The position numbers and the translations under genes were made by a program. Below, piece after piece: positions 26,533 to 35,943 of a stretch of 64,000 nucleotides of DNA. The stretch is from Armatimonadota bacterium (GTDB lineage Bacteria; Armatimonadota; Chthonomonadetes; Chthonomonadales; Chthonomonadaceae), in assembly GCA_028871815.1 (NCBI GenBank), contig JAGWMJ010000003.1:124001-188000 (forward strand), written 5' to 3'. The notes under the pieces were generated by a model, which searched no databases, was not told the origin of the DNA, and saw only the letters and a list, made by a program, of their open reading frames with translations. How positions within the stretch are numbered: position 1 is the stretch's first letter; each line of letters starts with the position of its first letter.

Positions 26533-27558
26533 CTACGGGCTGACTTCGATGATCTCGAAGGAGTTCGGAACCATCTGGCGGCGCCATGGAGGTTCACCGG
26601 CGCTTGCCGGCTGAAACCGGGCCGTCGCAAGAAACACGTGGTGCGTTTTTGTATCCAGCGCCATTGTTCGAGCTCCCGGCGCCGTCGGCACATCCGCCAC
26701 AACCGAGAACGCGGAGTTGCTATCCTCGTGAATGAGGGTGAGCGTTCCGGAGCCACCATTCGAGCTAAAGGCCAGTTCAGCCCCAGGATCGAAGCCGGCC
26801 GCGTCCGGGCCGCTGCCGATTGCTGGGGTTGCAAGTACAGCGCCTGTATCAGCGTCCATCACGACCATCATCTTGTTTCGGCAAACCGCGAACAGTCGCC
26901 GGTTCTGCCGATCCATGGCGATGCCCGACGCTTCCTGGCCCGGCGCTATCGGCCATGTATGCGCAATGGTCAGCTTCTGCGCATCAATCGCCACGATCTC
27001 GCTCTTGTCCTCCAGATTGTCGTATACCATACCGCGACCATCGGCGATAGCGTATTCCGGGCGTCCGCCAAGCGGGATTGAGCCAGCGACCGTACCCGTC
27101 GCCGCATCGATCGCTGTCGCCGTCTCGGCACGTCCGTTGAACGTAAATACGCGGTTGGTCGCTGGATCAAAAATGATGCAATCGGGTCCCTGGTCCACCT
27201 TCACGGTACCGATCACCTTCAGAGACCGTGTGTCGAAGATTGTAACGGTACCGGAGCCACCGTTGCTTGTAAAACCGCGATGCAGCTTTGGTGCAATGGC
27301 TATTCCATGAACTCCGGCGGTACCCGGAATCTCTCCGATCACTTTGCCGGTACGCGTATCCAGCACCTGAACATGGTCGGAACGGCTGATATAGAGCCGA
27401 TGCGCGGCGGCTTCGGCATGGATGTAGTCCCACCGTCCTTGCCCGCCTAGCTTGAATGTGCGAGTGACGTGGTACGTCGTTTGACTTTGCTGGGCGCCAG
27501 CCACCGCGGCAACCATTACCGCGGCAATCGTTGCGGCGACAACTCTAAAACTCCTCAT
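26533..27558 (-). CDS. Secreted YVTN-type beta-propeller repeat protein
   Basis: Exported beta-propeller. ATG at 27558 has AAGGAG 10 nt upstream and starts a signal peptide MRSFRVVAATIAAVMVAAVAG. The body shows propeller repeats of about 40 residues: VQVLDTRTGKVIGEIPG, VTIFDTRSLKVIGTVKV, TAIDAATGTVAGSIPLG, IVAIDAQKLTIAHTWPI and MVVMDADTGAVLATPAI, each a YVTN-like blade (v-x-D-x-x-T-x-x-V). At least six blades are visible in about 341 aa. Propellers of this type bind or scaffold; no enzyme motif is visible. Earlier starts (TTG-like) lack a ribosome site. Confidence 0.85.
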   Translation of the reverse strand: MRSFRVVAATIAAVMVAAVAGAQQSQTTYHVTRTFKLGGQGRWDYIHAEAAAHRLYISRSDHVQVLDTRTGKVIGEIPGTAGVHGIAIAPKLHRGFTSNGGSGTVTIFDTRSLKVIGTVKVDQGPDCIIFDPATNRVFTFNGRAETATAIDAATGTVAGSIPLGGRPEYAIADGRGMVYDNLEDKSEIVAIDAQKLTIAHTWPIAPGQEASGIAMDRQNRRLFAVCRNKMMVVMDADTGAVLATPAIGSGPDAAGFDPGAELAFSSNGGSGTLTLIHEDSNSAFSVVADVPTAPGARTMALDTKTHHVFLATARFQPASAGEPPWRRQMVPNSFEIIEVSP

Positions 27559-27931
27559 CTGGACGTAACTCCTTTTCCCAACTGCAGGGTCTGAATACAC
27601 ATCAAGTGTGTGGAATTAGCATTAAAACCGGATGAATGACCTCTGTATAGACGCGTCCGGCGCCTTAGAGATTGTTAAGGGCGAGATAATGCAGTGGGCC
27701 GATAATGAACGTCCGATAAGATATGTTATGGAGATTCTCCGATACGATGGAGCGTGGTTCGTGAACCGCAACCAGTTGAGATCAGCCGCGCGCTCGCTAG
27801 TTAACCGGAGTCATAAGTTAACCGGAGTCATACGTCGAAGAGCGGCCGCTGTTTTGATTGCCGGAAAGCTCCACGGGCGGCGTAACGCGAGGCCGTACGG
27901 CAAATGTGGAGCGTGGCCTCGTTCGGCAGCG
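27559..27931. other. Intergenic region of 373 nt, AT-richer than its surroundings
   Basis: No convincing gene. A plus-strand frame from 27632 is open but resembles nothing. The region holds a perfect 17-bp tandem duplication (27799-27832), several TAAT/ATAAT boxes, and a small palindrome GGTTCGTGAACC. It should contain the promoter of the propeller gene, but no paired -35/-10 is clear. Confidence 0.5.
27799..27832. repeat. Perfect 17-bp tandem direct repeat (two copies)
   Basis: AGTTAACCGGAGTCATA occurs at 27799-27815 and again directly at 27816-27832. The unit contains GTTAAC. Two adjacent copies could be a tandem binding site or a recent slippage duplication. Confidence 0.9.
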
Positions 27932-28480
27932 TTACGTCTCGTGCTGTGCGCTCTCCAGCACATGCTCCGAGGCGTAAATCGGTGCATCAAACCTCAGCGC
28001 CATCGCAATGGCGTCGCTGGGCCTTGCGTCAATGTCAATCGTAGCGTCGTGGTAAGCCAGTGTAATGCGGGCATAATACGTGTTCTGCCATAGATCGTCG
28101 ATCGTCACACGCTCAACCGACGCACCAAGCCGTTCCAGCACCACCTTCAGCAAGTCGTGAGTAAAGGGCCGGTCCGGTTGCCCATGCTCCAGCGCCAGTT
28201 GTATGGAGCCGGCCATTTCGCGTACTACCCAGATTCGGAACTCGCGACCCTGGTTGTCGCGCAGTTGCACAAAAAACGAGTGACCGCGCGTGATCGTTGT
28301 GCCGCCCTCAACGGGCGTCTCTTCGATGCCTTCCCAAACGTTAACGACGCGAACCGCCTTCTCGTCCAGCTTGCGGTCACCACGCGTCTGCTCCTCCGGA
28401 CGCATGGCGCCACCCTCACCCGGGCGATCATCCTCCGGTCGCCAATCCCCGAATAACTCGCGAAAATCACTCACCGTCAA
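27932..28480 (-). CDS. Bifunctional nuclease (BFN/DUF151) family protein
   Basis: The C-terminal two thirds match the DUF151 family, some members of which show DNase/RNase activity. Seen are R-x-F-T-H-D-L-L-x-x-V-L-x-x-L-G-A, a TYYARITL strand, and the diagnostic DARPSDAIAMALRFDAPIYASE near residue 155. The first 45 residues are charged and low-complexity. 182 aa. It lies 32 nt downstream of rho on the same strand. The biochemical role is uncertain even for the family. Confidence 0.88.
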   Translation of the reverse strand: MTVSDFRELFGDWRPEDDRPGEGGAMRPEEQTRGDRKLDEKAVRVVNVWEGIEETPVEGGTTITRGHSFFVQLRDNQGREFRIWVVREMAGSIQLALEHGQPDRPFTHDLLKVVLERLGASVERVTIDDLWQNTYYARITLAYHDATIDIDARPSDAIAMALRFDAPIYASEHVLESAQHET

Positions 28481-28512
28481 ATCTCCATGCCGCGACTCTT
28501 GCGCCGTAGCAA

Positions 28513-29709
28513 CTAGTCCGGGTCACCTTTGAGTGTCTTCTCAACCATCTTGAGGAACTCCTCGTTGGACTTGGTGTGAACCAGACGGTCCCTGAGAAGT
28601 TCGGTGGCTTCGGAGTTATCCAGACCGTGCAGCAGACGCCTGAGCTTGACAATCTGCTTGAACGTCTCGTCGTCATACAACAGTTCGTCGTGGCGGGTAC
28701 CCGAGCGCAGGGTAATCGCTGGAAAGATACGCTTCTCCGCAAGGGCCCGATCCAGTTCAACTTCCATGTTGCTGGTTCCCTTAAACTCCTCGAAGATCAG
28801 TTCGTCCATCCGGCTACCGGTTTCCACCAACACAGTAGCCAGAATCGTGAGGCTGCCTCCCTCTTCAATGTTACGGGCTGCTCCCAAAAAACGTTTCGGG
28901 CGATACAGCGCAGCCGGGTCCAGTCCACCCGAGAGGGTCCGCCCGCTGGGATTCACGGTGAGGTTCGAGGCACGCGCGTAACGTGTGAGGCTATCCATCA
29001 GCACCACCACGTCTTTCTGGCTCTCGGCCAATCTCTTGGCCTGCTCCAGCACCATCTCCGCCACGCGCATATGGTTCTCGGGGGTCTCATCGAATGTAGA
29101 ACTTATTACCTCGCCCTTCACCGAGCGGCGAATGTCGGTAACTTCCTCCGGTCGCTCGTCGATCAGCAGCACAATCAGCGAGCATTCCTCGTGATTAGCG
29201 GTTATCGCGTTGGCAATCTTCTTCAGTATCGTCGTCTTGCCGGCTTTCGGCTGGGCGACGATCATTCCGCGCTGCCCCTTGCCCACAGGCGACAACAGAT
29301 CCATGATCCGCCCGGTCATCTCTTCCCGTGTGGTCTCCAGCCTGAGCAGGCTATTTGGGTAGATGGGCGTCAAGTCATCAAAGTTTGTACGGGCGCGCGC
29401 GGTATCCGGATCCAGACCGTTAACCGTCTCCACGCGCAACAGCCCGTAGTACTTTTCCTGATCCTTGGGCGGGCGCACCTGACCGCAAACGTCGTCGCCT
29501 GTGCGCAGGCCAAACCGCTTGATCTGCGTCTGCGAAACGTAGATATCCTCGGCGTTGGGTGAAAAGTTGCTCCGACGGAGAAAGCCCCAACCGTCCGGTA
29601 GGATCTCCAGAACGCCACGCGCGTTCGTTAGGCCATTGCGATCGGGCTGCACCTGCATGAACTTGGCGATCAGCTCGTCTTTTCGAGCCGATCCTGAGGC
29701 ATTACTCAC
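28513..29709 (-). CDS. rho: Transcription termination factor Rho
   Basis: Hexameric RNA-dependent ATPase that ends transcription. The N-terminal RNA-binding part contains ARGVLEILPDGWGFLR (cold-shock-like fold). The ATPase has P-loop AQPKAGKTTILKKIA near 170 (P-K-A-G-K-T), Walker B VVVLMDSLTRYARA near 255 and Q/R-loop PSGRTLSGGLDPAALYRPKRFLGAARNIEEGGSLTI. 398 aa, on the shorter side since the N-terminal helical Rho_N region is reduced. GGAG motifs precede the ATG at 29709. It lies 86 nt downstream of guaA on the same strand. Confidence 0.97.
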   Translation of the reverse strand: MSNASGSARKDELIAKFMQVQPDRNGLTNARGVLEILPDGWGFLRRSNFSPNAEDIYVSQTQIKRFGLRTGDDVCGQVRPPKDQEKYYGLLRVETVNGLDPDTARARTNFDDLTPIYPNSLLRLETTREEMTGRIMDLLSPVGKGQRGMIVAQPKAGKTTILKKIANAITANHEECSLIVLLIDERPEEVTDIRRSVKGEVISSTFDETPENHMRVAEMVLEQAKRLAESQKDVVVLMDSLTRYARASNLTVNPSGRTLSGGLDPAALYRPKRFLGAARNIEEGGSLTILATVLVETGSRMDELIFEEFKGTSNMEVELDRALAEKRIFPAITLRSGTRHDELLYDDETFKQIVKLRRLLHGLDNSEATELLRDRLVHTKSNEEFLKMVEKTLKGDPD

Positions 29710-29795
29710 TCCAGAACTCCTGATGAACTAGTAGACATACCGTGAGACCAAACTACGGGAAAACACACCAGTCGCGATACTGCAGAACCCACCGG

Positions 29796-31352
29796 TCACT
29801 CCCACTCGATGGTGCCTGGCGGTTTGGAGGTTATGTCGTAGACCACACGGTTGATCGCCTTTACCTCGTTTACCACCCGACGGCTCACTCTCTCCAGAAG
29901 CTCCCATGGAAGCCGGCTCCACTCCGCGGTCATGGCATCGCGGCTCGTTACCGCGCGAAGAACCAACGGGTATCCGTAGGTACGTTCATCGCCCTGAACG
30001 CCCACCGACTGAATGGCCGGAAGAACGGCCAGCGCCTGCCATACATCGTCGTACAGACCAGCCGACCTCAGCTCTTCTATGAATATCGCGTCTGCTTCAC
30101 GCAGAATGGCGAGTCGCTCGCGTGTAACCTCGCCGAGTATCCGAATTGCAAGTCCCGGTCCGGGGAACGGGTGTCTCCGCACCATTTCCTGCGGTAACCC
30201 AAGCTCGGTTGCTGCAGCCCGCACCTCGTCTTTGAAGAGGTTGCGGAGCGGCTCAACCAACTCCAGGCCGAGCTGTTTCGACAGGTACAGGTTATGGTGC
30301 GTTTTTATTGTGGCTGCGTTGTCGCCGGCGCCCGACTCAATAACGTCTGGGTAAAGCGTTCCCTGCGCCAGGAATCTTACGCCCGGCAGTTTGGCCGCTT
30401 CCGCCTTAAACACCTCTTCAAACGCCCGCGCTATTGCCTTGCGTTTCTCCTCAGGATCGATAACGCCGGAGAGGCGCCCCAGAAAGTGTTCCGCCGCTTC
30501 CACGGTTTGCAGTGGAACTCGAAGGGCATCGCTGAAGGCAGCACGAACCAGGTCGGCTTCGCCTTTACGGAGCAGGCCGTGATCCACAAACACACAGTGT
30601 AACTGCGATCCGATGGCTCTTTGCAGCAGAGCTGCCAGGCAACAACTATCCACACCGCCTGAGACGCCGCATAGTACTCCGGCCGCCCCAACCTGGCGTC
30701 TTATCTGCTCTATAGCCTGCTCTACGAAATTCGCCGCCTGCCAGTTTCCGTCACAACCGCAGATATCGATCAAGAATGATTGCAGCAACTTCCCGCCAAA
30801 TGGCGTGTGCTGTACCTCGGGGTGAAACTGAACGCCGTAAAGTCCGCGCTCCGTACACTCCATCGCTGCCACGTGCGCTGAAGCGGAAACGGCAGTTACG
30901 GTAAAACCCTTCGGCGGACGATCCACCACGTCTCCATGACTCATAAAGCAACTGAGCGTGGTACCGGGGGGTGCGTAGCCGGCAAATAGCCGGCCCGGCG
31001 CCGTCACGGTGATTTCCATCTGGCCGTACTCGCCGCCGCCTCCCTTCTCCACGTCGCCTCCCAACTGCATCGCCATAAGCTGCTGCCCGTAACAGATGCC
31101 CAACACCGGCACACCAAGGTTGTAGATAGCGGGATCTGCTATCGGCGCTCCCTCGCCATACGCACTCGAAGGACCGCCGGAGAGTATCAACCCCGCCGGC
31201 TGCCTGGCAGCTGCATCGTCGGCGGATATACCGGCCGGCACCACCTCACAGTAGACGCCACATGCACGGACTTGCCGTGCGATAAGCTGCGCATATTGAG
31301 CGCCGAAATTGAGGACAAGAACGGCGCCGGGCGCGGATGTTGACGGATTCAC
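29796..31352 (-). CDS. guaA: GMP synthase (glutamine-hydrolysing)
   Basis: Amination of XMP to GMP. The class I glutamine amidotransferase has the nucleophile in LGICYGQQL near residue 87, and its His-x-Glu in GVQFHPEV near 176. The ATP pyrophosphatase part has the PP-loop SGGVDS near 232 and the C-terminal dimerisation domain ends in the conserved KPPGTIEWE. 518 aa, normal. The start is GTG at 31352. A consensus promoter 220-250 nt upstream gives a long leader. Confidence 0.97.
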   Translation of the reverse strand: MNPSTSAPGAVLVLNFGAQYAQLIARQVRACGVYCEVVPAGISADDAAARQPAGLILSGGPSSAYGEGAPIADPAIYNLGVPVLGICYGQQLMAMQLGGDVEKGGGGEYGQMEITVTAPGRLFAGYAPPGTTLSCFMSHGDVVDRPPKGFTVTAVSASAHVAAMECTERGLYGVQFHPEVQHTPFGGKLLQSFLIDICGCDGNWQAANFVEQAIEQIRRQVGAAGVLCGVSGGVDSCCLAALLQRAIGSQLHCVFVDHGLLRKGEADLVRAAFSDALRVPLQTVEAAEHFLGRLSGVIDPEEKRKAIARAFEEVFKAEAAKLPGVRFLAQGTLYPDVIESGAGDNAATIKTHHNLYLSKQLGLELVEPLRNLFKDEVRAAATELGLPQEMVRRHPFPGPGLAIRILGEVTRERLAILREADAIFIEELRSAGLYDDVWQALAVLPAIQSVGVQGDERTYGYPLVLRAVTSRDAMTAEWSRLPWELLERVSRRVVNEVKAINRVVYDITSKPPGTIEWE

Positions 31353-31577
31353 GGGTGGGCTTTTGCCACGTTGCGGTACGGTAAACGAGCCGATTTAACG
31401 GCGGGAGATGAACGAACGGCGGTAGATAGGACTACCGTAGCCTTGCGAAGCGCGCGTTCCGCTATGGCTCAACGCTGGGCCAAGCTGCGCGGGAAGGTCA
31501 CACACGCCGAAAGACGAAGAACACGCCGCCAAAGCGAGACCGGATACATGCAAATGGTGTGCCGCGACCTCGGAAAC
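31353..31577 (-). other. Long 5' leader of guaA
   Basis: About 220 nt between the predicted transcription start and the guaA GTG. It contains a perfect 6-bp hairpin (CGGTAG / CTACCG with a 6-nt loop, near 31420-31437) and no consensus purine riboswitch core that I could find. No protein gene is convincing. Confidence 0.5.
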
Positions 31578-31607
31578 ATTATAGCGCACATGGCGCCAGC
31601 GTGTCAA
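31578..31607 (-). promoter_or_regulatory. Consensus sigma-70 promoter upstream of guaA
   Basis: On the minus strand, TTGACA (31607-31602) and TATAAT (31583-31578) are both perfect, with an 18-nt spacer. It starts downstream of the 31650-32441 gene and points to guaA, probably also serving rho and the nuclease-family gene. Confidence 0.88.
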
Positions 31608-31649
31608 ACCGCACGGATTGTCTCGACGCACTCCTTGATTTCTACTACT

Positions 31650-32441
31650 CTACGCTTCGTCATCGCCGGAGGGTTCCGCCTGGCGCATTTCGGCGCCATT
31701 CTCATCCTGTTCCGCCAGAATCACCGCGGACGGCGTTTGGCCATCCAGTTCATCCTGCGGCATGTGCATCCACTGAAGATACCTCGCGGTCAACTCGCTG
31801 CGAATGTCATCCATGTCGGCACTCTCCTGCAGCATCCGCAGCCGATCACGCTGCCACCGCGCATTTGCTTCATCGTACAGTGCGCTTTCGCGCATTCCCA
31901 TCGTTTCACCCCAACTTGCGCCGTCGGCGAACTCTGTTGGCAGAAGGAGACACCGCGAATCCATATCATCCCGATAGTCGGTGAGCCAGTTGCGAATGTC
32001 TGCACGCTCCGGATCCCTGGCGGCGGCCAGAATATGCAAGTACTGATGCAATCGCATCGTGTATCGTTCGCGCTCGGCTAGAATCTCCTCCAGCCACTCC
32101 GGCCACTGGAAGCCCGATTCTACCGTGAGGAAGCCATACAATAGCGCAAGTGTATCCGGCAGCACTGCGCCAATTGACACGTCGGAACAGGTACGGATGT
32201 ACACGTTATCTACAAATCGACGCAACTCATATTCGCCGGCCTCCGCCGGCCCTTCTGAGAACCCGTCGCACAAGTAGTCCACCAGCACTGAGGCGTTCTG
32301 ATAGTGCGTGCCCACATCGGCATCGCTCAGGTGCGCCGAGTTCCCGCACCACATCGCAAACCGGACCAGAAGTTCAGCTCCACTGTCGGCACATTCCTGC
32401 CCTGCCCCGCTCGTATCGCCGTCCTCATAACCGATCCTCAT
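31650..32441 (-). CDS. Hypothetical cytoplasmic protein
   Basis: Not recognised. ATG at 32441 is preceded by AAGGAGAAG, a very good ribosome site; longer starts would run into the upstream membrane-protein gene. The 263-aa product is acidic and Trp/Tyr-rich in its middle and has no signal peptide or membrane segments. It seems largely helical, with a region W-P-E-W-L-E-E-I-L near residue 115 and a polar glutamate-rich C-terminus. There is no Cys/His cluster. It follows the glycosyltransferase-like gene on the same strand by about 40 nt, so it may be co-transcribed. Confidence 0.75.
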   Translation of the reverse strand: MRIGYEDGDTSGAGQECADSGAELLVRFAMWCGNSAHLSDADVGTHYQNASVLVDYLCDGFSEGPAEAGEYELRRFVDNVYIRTCSDVSIGAVLPDTLALLYGFLTVESGFQWPEWLEEILAERERYTMRLHQYLHILAAARDPERADIRNWLTDYRDDMDSRCLLLPTEFADGASWGETMGMRESALYDEANARWQRDRLRMLQESADMDDIRSELTARYLQWMHMPQDELDGQTPSAVILAEQDENGAEMRQAEPSGDDEA

Positions 32442-32479
32442 ACTTCTCCTTACCCTGGCGCCACTGGTGACGACGCCAC

Positions 32480-33793
32480 TCAATGCGGAGTTGCATAGAT
32501 GAACAGCGCTATGCAGAACAACCCAAGCACCGCGCACAATCCGCCAACGCCGGCGCCACGGTACCGATCGGGAAACACGCTCGTCCAGCCGAAACCGCCG
32601 AGCAATGCCATCGGCAGAATTGCAGGATAAAGATACCTGCCCTGCGCTTGAAAGTACCTGGATAGAAACACGGCGAACGAGAACGCCACCGCGCCAATCG
32701 TCAGAGCCATGAGCGCCATTGCGTCCTTTACAATCTGCGGCTGGCTATTTCGAAACTGGTGCATCTTTACCAGTCCGGCAAAGCACGCGAGGCAGATGCC
32801 AAGAGCCAGGACGTAAACCTGGGCTGGGAGAAAGACGGGCGCACCGATCACTGCCGAACGCGGCACACCGTAGACTGCCCAGAAGCTTTTAAAGCTCCAG
32901 CGGCAGACCAACCAGGCGTAGCCGCCCCAGTTCTCAACACCCAACCCGGGAAGCTTGCCGGCCGCCACGTCGCGCGCCTGTACGGTGCCGCCAAACATGG
33001 AGTTGAACGCGCGCAGGGGAAGTAACTCGTGGTAAATGATCATCGACCGGACAAACCACCAGCCGGAGATGGCGAACGCGACACCGGCAACACTAGCCGT
33101 TGCCAGCATCACCTCACGTCTGCCGTGCCGCCGGCGCCAAGCCATGGCCAACGCCACCGCGATGATCGGTACCAGTAAGAGACTGGTTGCTTTTGTGAGT
33201 AGCGCTGCGCCAAGACACAGGCCAGTTATCAGCGCCAACTGCACAGAGAATCCGCCGGAAGCGCCAAGAATGCAGCAGAGCAGCACCGCACTGAACCACA
33301 TTTCCAGCATCGCGTCGTTGTTTACCGCGGAACTGATCGCAATATTGCCCGGCAGCGCTGCGGCAAACGCGAGTGCGGCAACCGCTATATCGCCACGTCC
33401 GGGCCAGATCAATCGCACAGCGGCAACGATGAGAGCCAATGTGAGCAGCCCGCACACGATAGACGCCACACGTGCTGCGCGGTAACCGAAATGCAGAAAC
33501 ACTGCGGCGACCGCGTAGTAGAGCGGCGGCTGGTGCCACTCATAAGATTGCTGCCTGGGATCACGCCGTGCCTCGGCAGCAGTTGGAAACCCGCCGTTGC
33601 TGAGCGCGCGGGCATAGTTGACATGTGCTGCCTCGTCCGGAGCATCCTGATAGCCCGTTTGCCCAACCGGCGCAACGGCGGCGTGCCAGATCCCGCAAAC
33701 CAGAAACAGCCCGAACAGCAGAACGGTGAGCCCGCGCCAAACCTGTTGCATCTCAGCCGATGTCGGCCGCACTGGCACAGACACGCGCTTCAT
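32480..33793 (-). CDS. DUF2142/GT-C-like polytopic membrane protein
   Basis: Predicted membrane glycosyltransferase-like protein. After the first membrane helix, the loop QDAPDEAAHVNYARALSNGGFP carries the D-E-x-x-H pattern seen in DUF2142/GT-C enzymes, and ESYEWHQPPLYYA-like residues follow. About 10-11 hydrophobic segments fill 437 aa. ATG at 33793 overlaps the stop of the upstream membrane gene (ATGA), so the two are translationally coupled and perhaps act on the same surface glycan. Donor and acceptor unknown. Confidence 0.78.
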   Translation of the reverse strand: MKRVSVPVRPTSAEMQQVWRGLTVLLFGLFLVCGIWHAAVAPVGQTGYQDAPDEAAHVNYARALSNGGFPTAAEARRDPRQQSYEWHQPPLYYAVAAVFLHFGYRAARVASIVCGLLTLALIVAAVRLIWPGRGDIAVAALAFAAALPGNIAISSAVNNDAMLEMWFSAVLLCCILGASGGFSVQLALITGLCLGAALLTKATSLLLVPIIAVALAMAWRRRHGRREVMLATASVAGVAFAISGWWFVRSMIIYHELLPLRAFNSMFGGTVQARDVAAGKLPGLGVENWGGYAWLVCRWSFKSFWAVYGVPRSAVIGAPVFLPAQVYVLALGICLACFAGLVKMHQFRNSQPQIVKDAMALMALTIGAVAFSFAVFLSRYFQAQGRYLYPAILPMALLGGFGWTSVFPDRYRGAGVGGLCAVLGLFCIALFIYATPH

Positions 33794-35943
33794 GGTCGCT
33801 GCGTCCCGAGCCATTTCGGCGCCATCAAATCCCAAACCACCACACCATGCCGCTCGAATACCGGAGACCCGTAACTTCGGAGCAGGTTCTGTACGCTGCT
33901 ACGCCAGTCGTGAATCGGAAATGTGGGCCGCAACCACCAGGCTGATATCGCCTCCAGTTCCTCACCATTCGGGCCATGCGGAAAGGCCGGGTCAGTGCCA
34001 TCCGCGGGATTCCAGTTGAGGTTTAGCAGCGCGTAACGGATTTTATGGCGGCGCAGCCAGGTAAACAGTAAATCGCTGCGGTCGCTGGAGCCGTACGGAA
34101 TGTAACTGGAGTGCTCACCGTTGCCCCACAGGTAGAATCCGTTCAGGTAGAAACCGCGCGTATCGTCGTATAGAACCGTGCCCCACCCTGCTGCTCCATT
34201 TCGATTGAGCCATTGCATCGCGTCATAGTTGTCAATATGTGAAGCTGCCTCACGAGCGGCATGAGCGGGACTCACTACATCCGGCAGCACCTCGGAGAGC
34301 GAGTATGCAGCCGGCGGCAAGCCGTACCGGGCTGCAGCCAGAGTATCCGTGGGCCATACGGTAATACTCGCTGTGCAGAGAACCGTTTGAAAGACCAGCG
34401 CCAGGCCGGCCGCCCACCCGCATGCCGCGGTTGCAGCAGCGCGTAAGTCGCGAATTGGCGCCGCGAAGCGAGCGCGCCGCATGAGCTGGACCGCCCCCCA
34501 CCCTGTGACGATCGCGGCAACCGGGATGACCCCGGTGAGGTACCGCGCGAATTGCGCTGAAAAGAACCACGCCAAAAACTGCGCTGCCAACAGAGAGCCC
34601 AGGACGCGAATGGCTCGAGGTATGCGCCCGGCAGCGGTCAGCGCAAAAGCCCAGGCAAAGTAGATGCCGCCCAGCAAACCGGCAACCGTATAGTCGCCCG
34701 TATTACCATAAACGTTGGGCCGCGTCAGGAGGCGCCATGGCGTTAGCGCCAGCATTCGCAGAGCGCCGGCAAAGGTGCGCGTTTTGTTCAGATAGCCATA
34801 TCCGGATTGCTCCGACTGATATGCGGCGCCGCGCGCGGCTGACCAGTAGCGGCTGGCCGGAAAGAGTTTGAACATAAATGGGTAGACCGGGTTGTGCATC
34901 ACTGCCACGTTCTTGATGTACCACGGGCAGCCGGTGAGAATCGCCGCGCCTGCGAAAGCCGCAACCGTGCGCGCTCCCAACCGAGCCGAAATAAGCACGG
35001 CCAAAATCAGGACAAACGGTATGATTCCCAGATACTTGATCCCGAGGCCAAAGCCGCAAGCCAAACCGCAGATTACAGCCAGGCGCACGCCAGCAGGTCC
35101 AAAGTCGGCACCACCATCGGCACTACCGTCCCACTTGCGGCATACAGCCTCCGCTGCCGCCATAGCAGCCAGAGTGGCGTAGAGCCCGGCAGCAACATCC
35201 ACGTATGCGGTGGCGCTTTCCCAAAGGTATAGCGGCGTAGTTGTCATGGCTAGAGTGGCTACTATAGCTACACTCGATCCAAACCGGCGGCGGCAGAAAC
35301 CCCACAGCGCCGCCCCGGTTAGTACTGCCGTAAACAGGTGGATCATCGCGCTGGTAGCGTAGCCCGCGCTACCTCCAAACAGCAGCCCGAGTGTGTAGAG
35401 CATCTCCATCGTAAATGGGAAATTGCTGTGATGCTCTGTCCACAATGGAACTATCCGGCCGGCAGCCAGAAACAACTTTGGATCTGCAAGGTGATATGCC
35501 AGCGCATCCCACTCGTGCCCGGCAGGCATTCGGTAGCAGGCGCAAATACTGACCGCCGCGAGAAAAAGGAGGACGGCCGCGCCGCAAAGCTTTGCGATCC
35601 TGACGGCGACCATGGGACCGCGGACGCGCCGGCCCGCAACTAGCAGCCACGCAATTCCATTCCGTGTTACGCCCGGCACGGTTGGCGCGCCGAGCCCAGC
35701 AAGAGCAACAAGCCAAAGCGCTAGCGGGACGGGCCGAAGGAAACCGGCCAATCCCAACAGCCAGACTCCGCCGCCACCAACACCGAGGCCAATTGCTCCA
35801 CTCCAGGCAAAACGCTCGGCGGAATCCAACGGCTGGCAGGCACACAGGCGGAGCAATCCTGCGCCGGCAAGAGTTGCCGCCGCACAGATGCACAGCGCAG
35901 CTGCTAGCGGCAGCAAAGCGGCTCCAGCCTGGAACTCCAACAC
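33790..35943 (-). CDS. Large GT-C/PMT-like membrane protein
   Basis: About 13 membrane segments in the first 560 residues, then a soluble tail. The first big loop has HEWDALAYHLADPKLFLAAGRI, an acidic catalytic-like D-x-x-x-Y-H pattern resembling ArnT/PMT-type glycosyltransferases. A second H-x-N-F-P-F-T-M-E-M-L motif follows. The start is GTG at 35943 (TTG at 35940 possible), overlapping the phosphoesterase gene by 40 nt. It is coupled to the following membrane gene by a 4-nt overlap. A role in lipid-linked sugar transfer to the envelope is inferred. Confidence 0.78.
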   Translation of the reverse strand: MLEFQAGAALLPLAAALCICAAATLAGAGLLRLCACQPLDSAERFAWSGAIGLGVGGGGVWLLGLAGFLRPVPLALWLVALAGLGAPTVPGVTRNGIAWLLVAGRRVRGPMVAVRIAKLCGAAVLLFLAAVSICACYRMPAGHEWDALAYHLADPKLFLAAGRIVPLWTEHHSNFPFTMEMLYTLGLLFGGSAGYATSAMIHLFTAVLTGAALWGFCRRRFGSSVAIVATLAMTTTPLYLWESATAYVDVAAGLYATLAAMAAAEAVCRKWDGSADGGADFGPAGVRLAVICGLACGFGLGIKYLGIIPFVLILAVLISARLGARTVAAFAGAAILTGCPWYIKNVAVMHNPVYPFMFKLFPASRYWSAARGAAYQSEQSGYGYLNKTRTFAGALRMLALTPWRLLTRPNVYGNTGDYTVAGLLGGIYFAWAFALTAAGRIPRAIRVLGSLLAAQFLAWFFSAQFARYLTGVIPVAAIVTGWGAVQLMRRARFAAPIRDLRAAATAACGWAAGLALVFQTVLCTASITVWPTDTLAAARYGLPPAAYSLSEVLPDVVSPAHAAREAASHIDNYDAMQWLNRNGAAGWGTVLYDDTRGFYLNGFYLWGNGEHSSYIPYGSSDRSDLLFTWLRRHKIRYALLNLNWNPADGTDPAFPHGPNGEELEAISAWWLRPTFPIHDWRSSVQNLLRSYGSPVFERHGVVVWDLMAPKWLGTQRP

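Noticed and set aside
27632-28093. 153-aa plus-strand frame in the gap and over the nuclease-family gene
   Set aside because: Its second half is opposite a well-supported gene, it lacks a ribosome site and shows no similarity to a known family.
31353-31577. Purine riboswitch in the guaA leader
   Set aside because: The conserved core sequences of the guanine aptamer could not be found on the minus strand.
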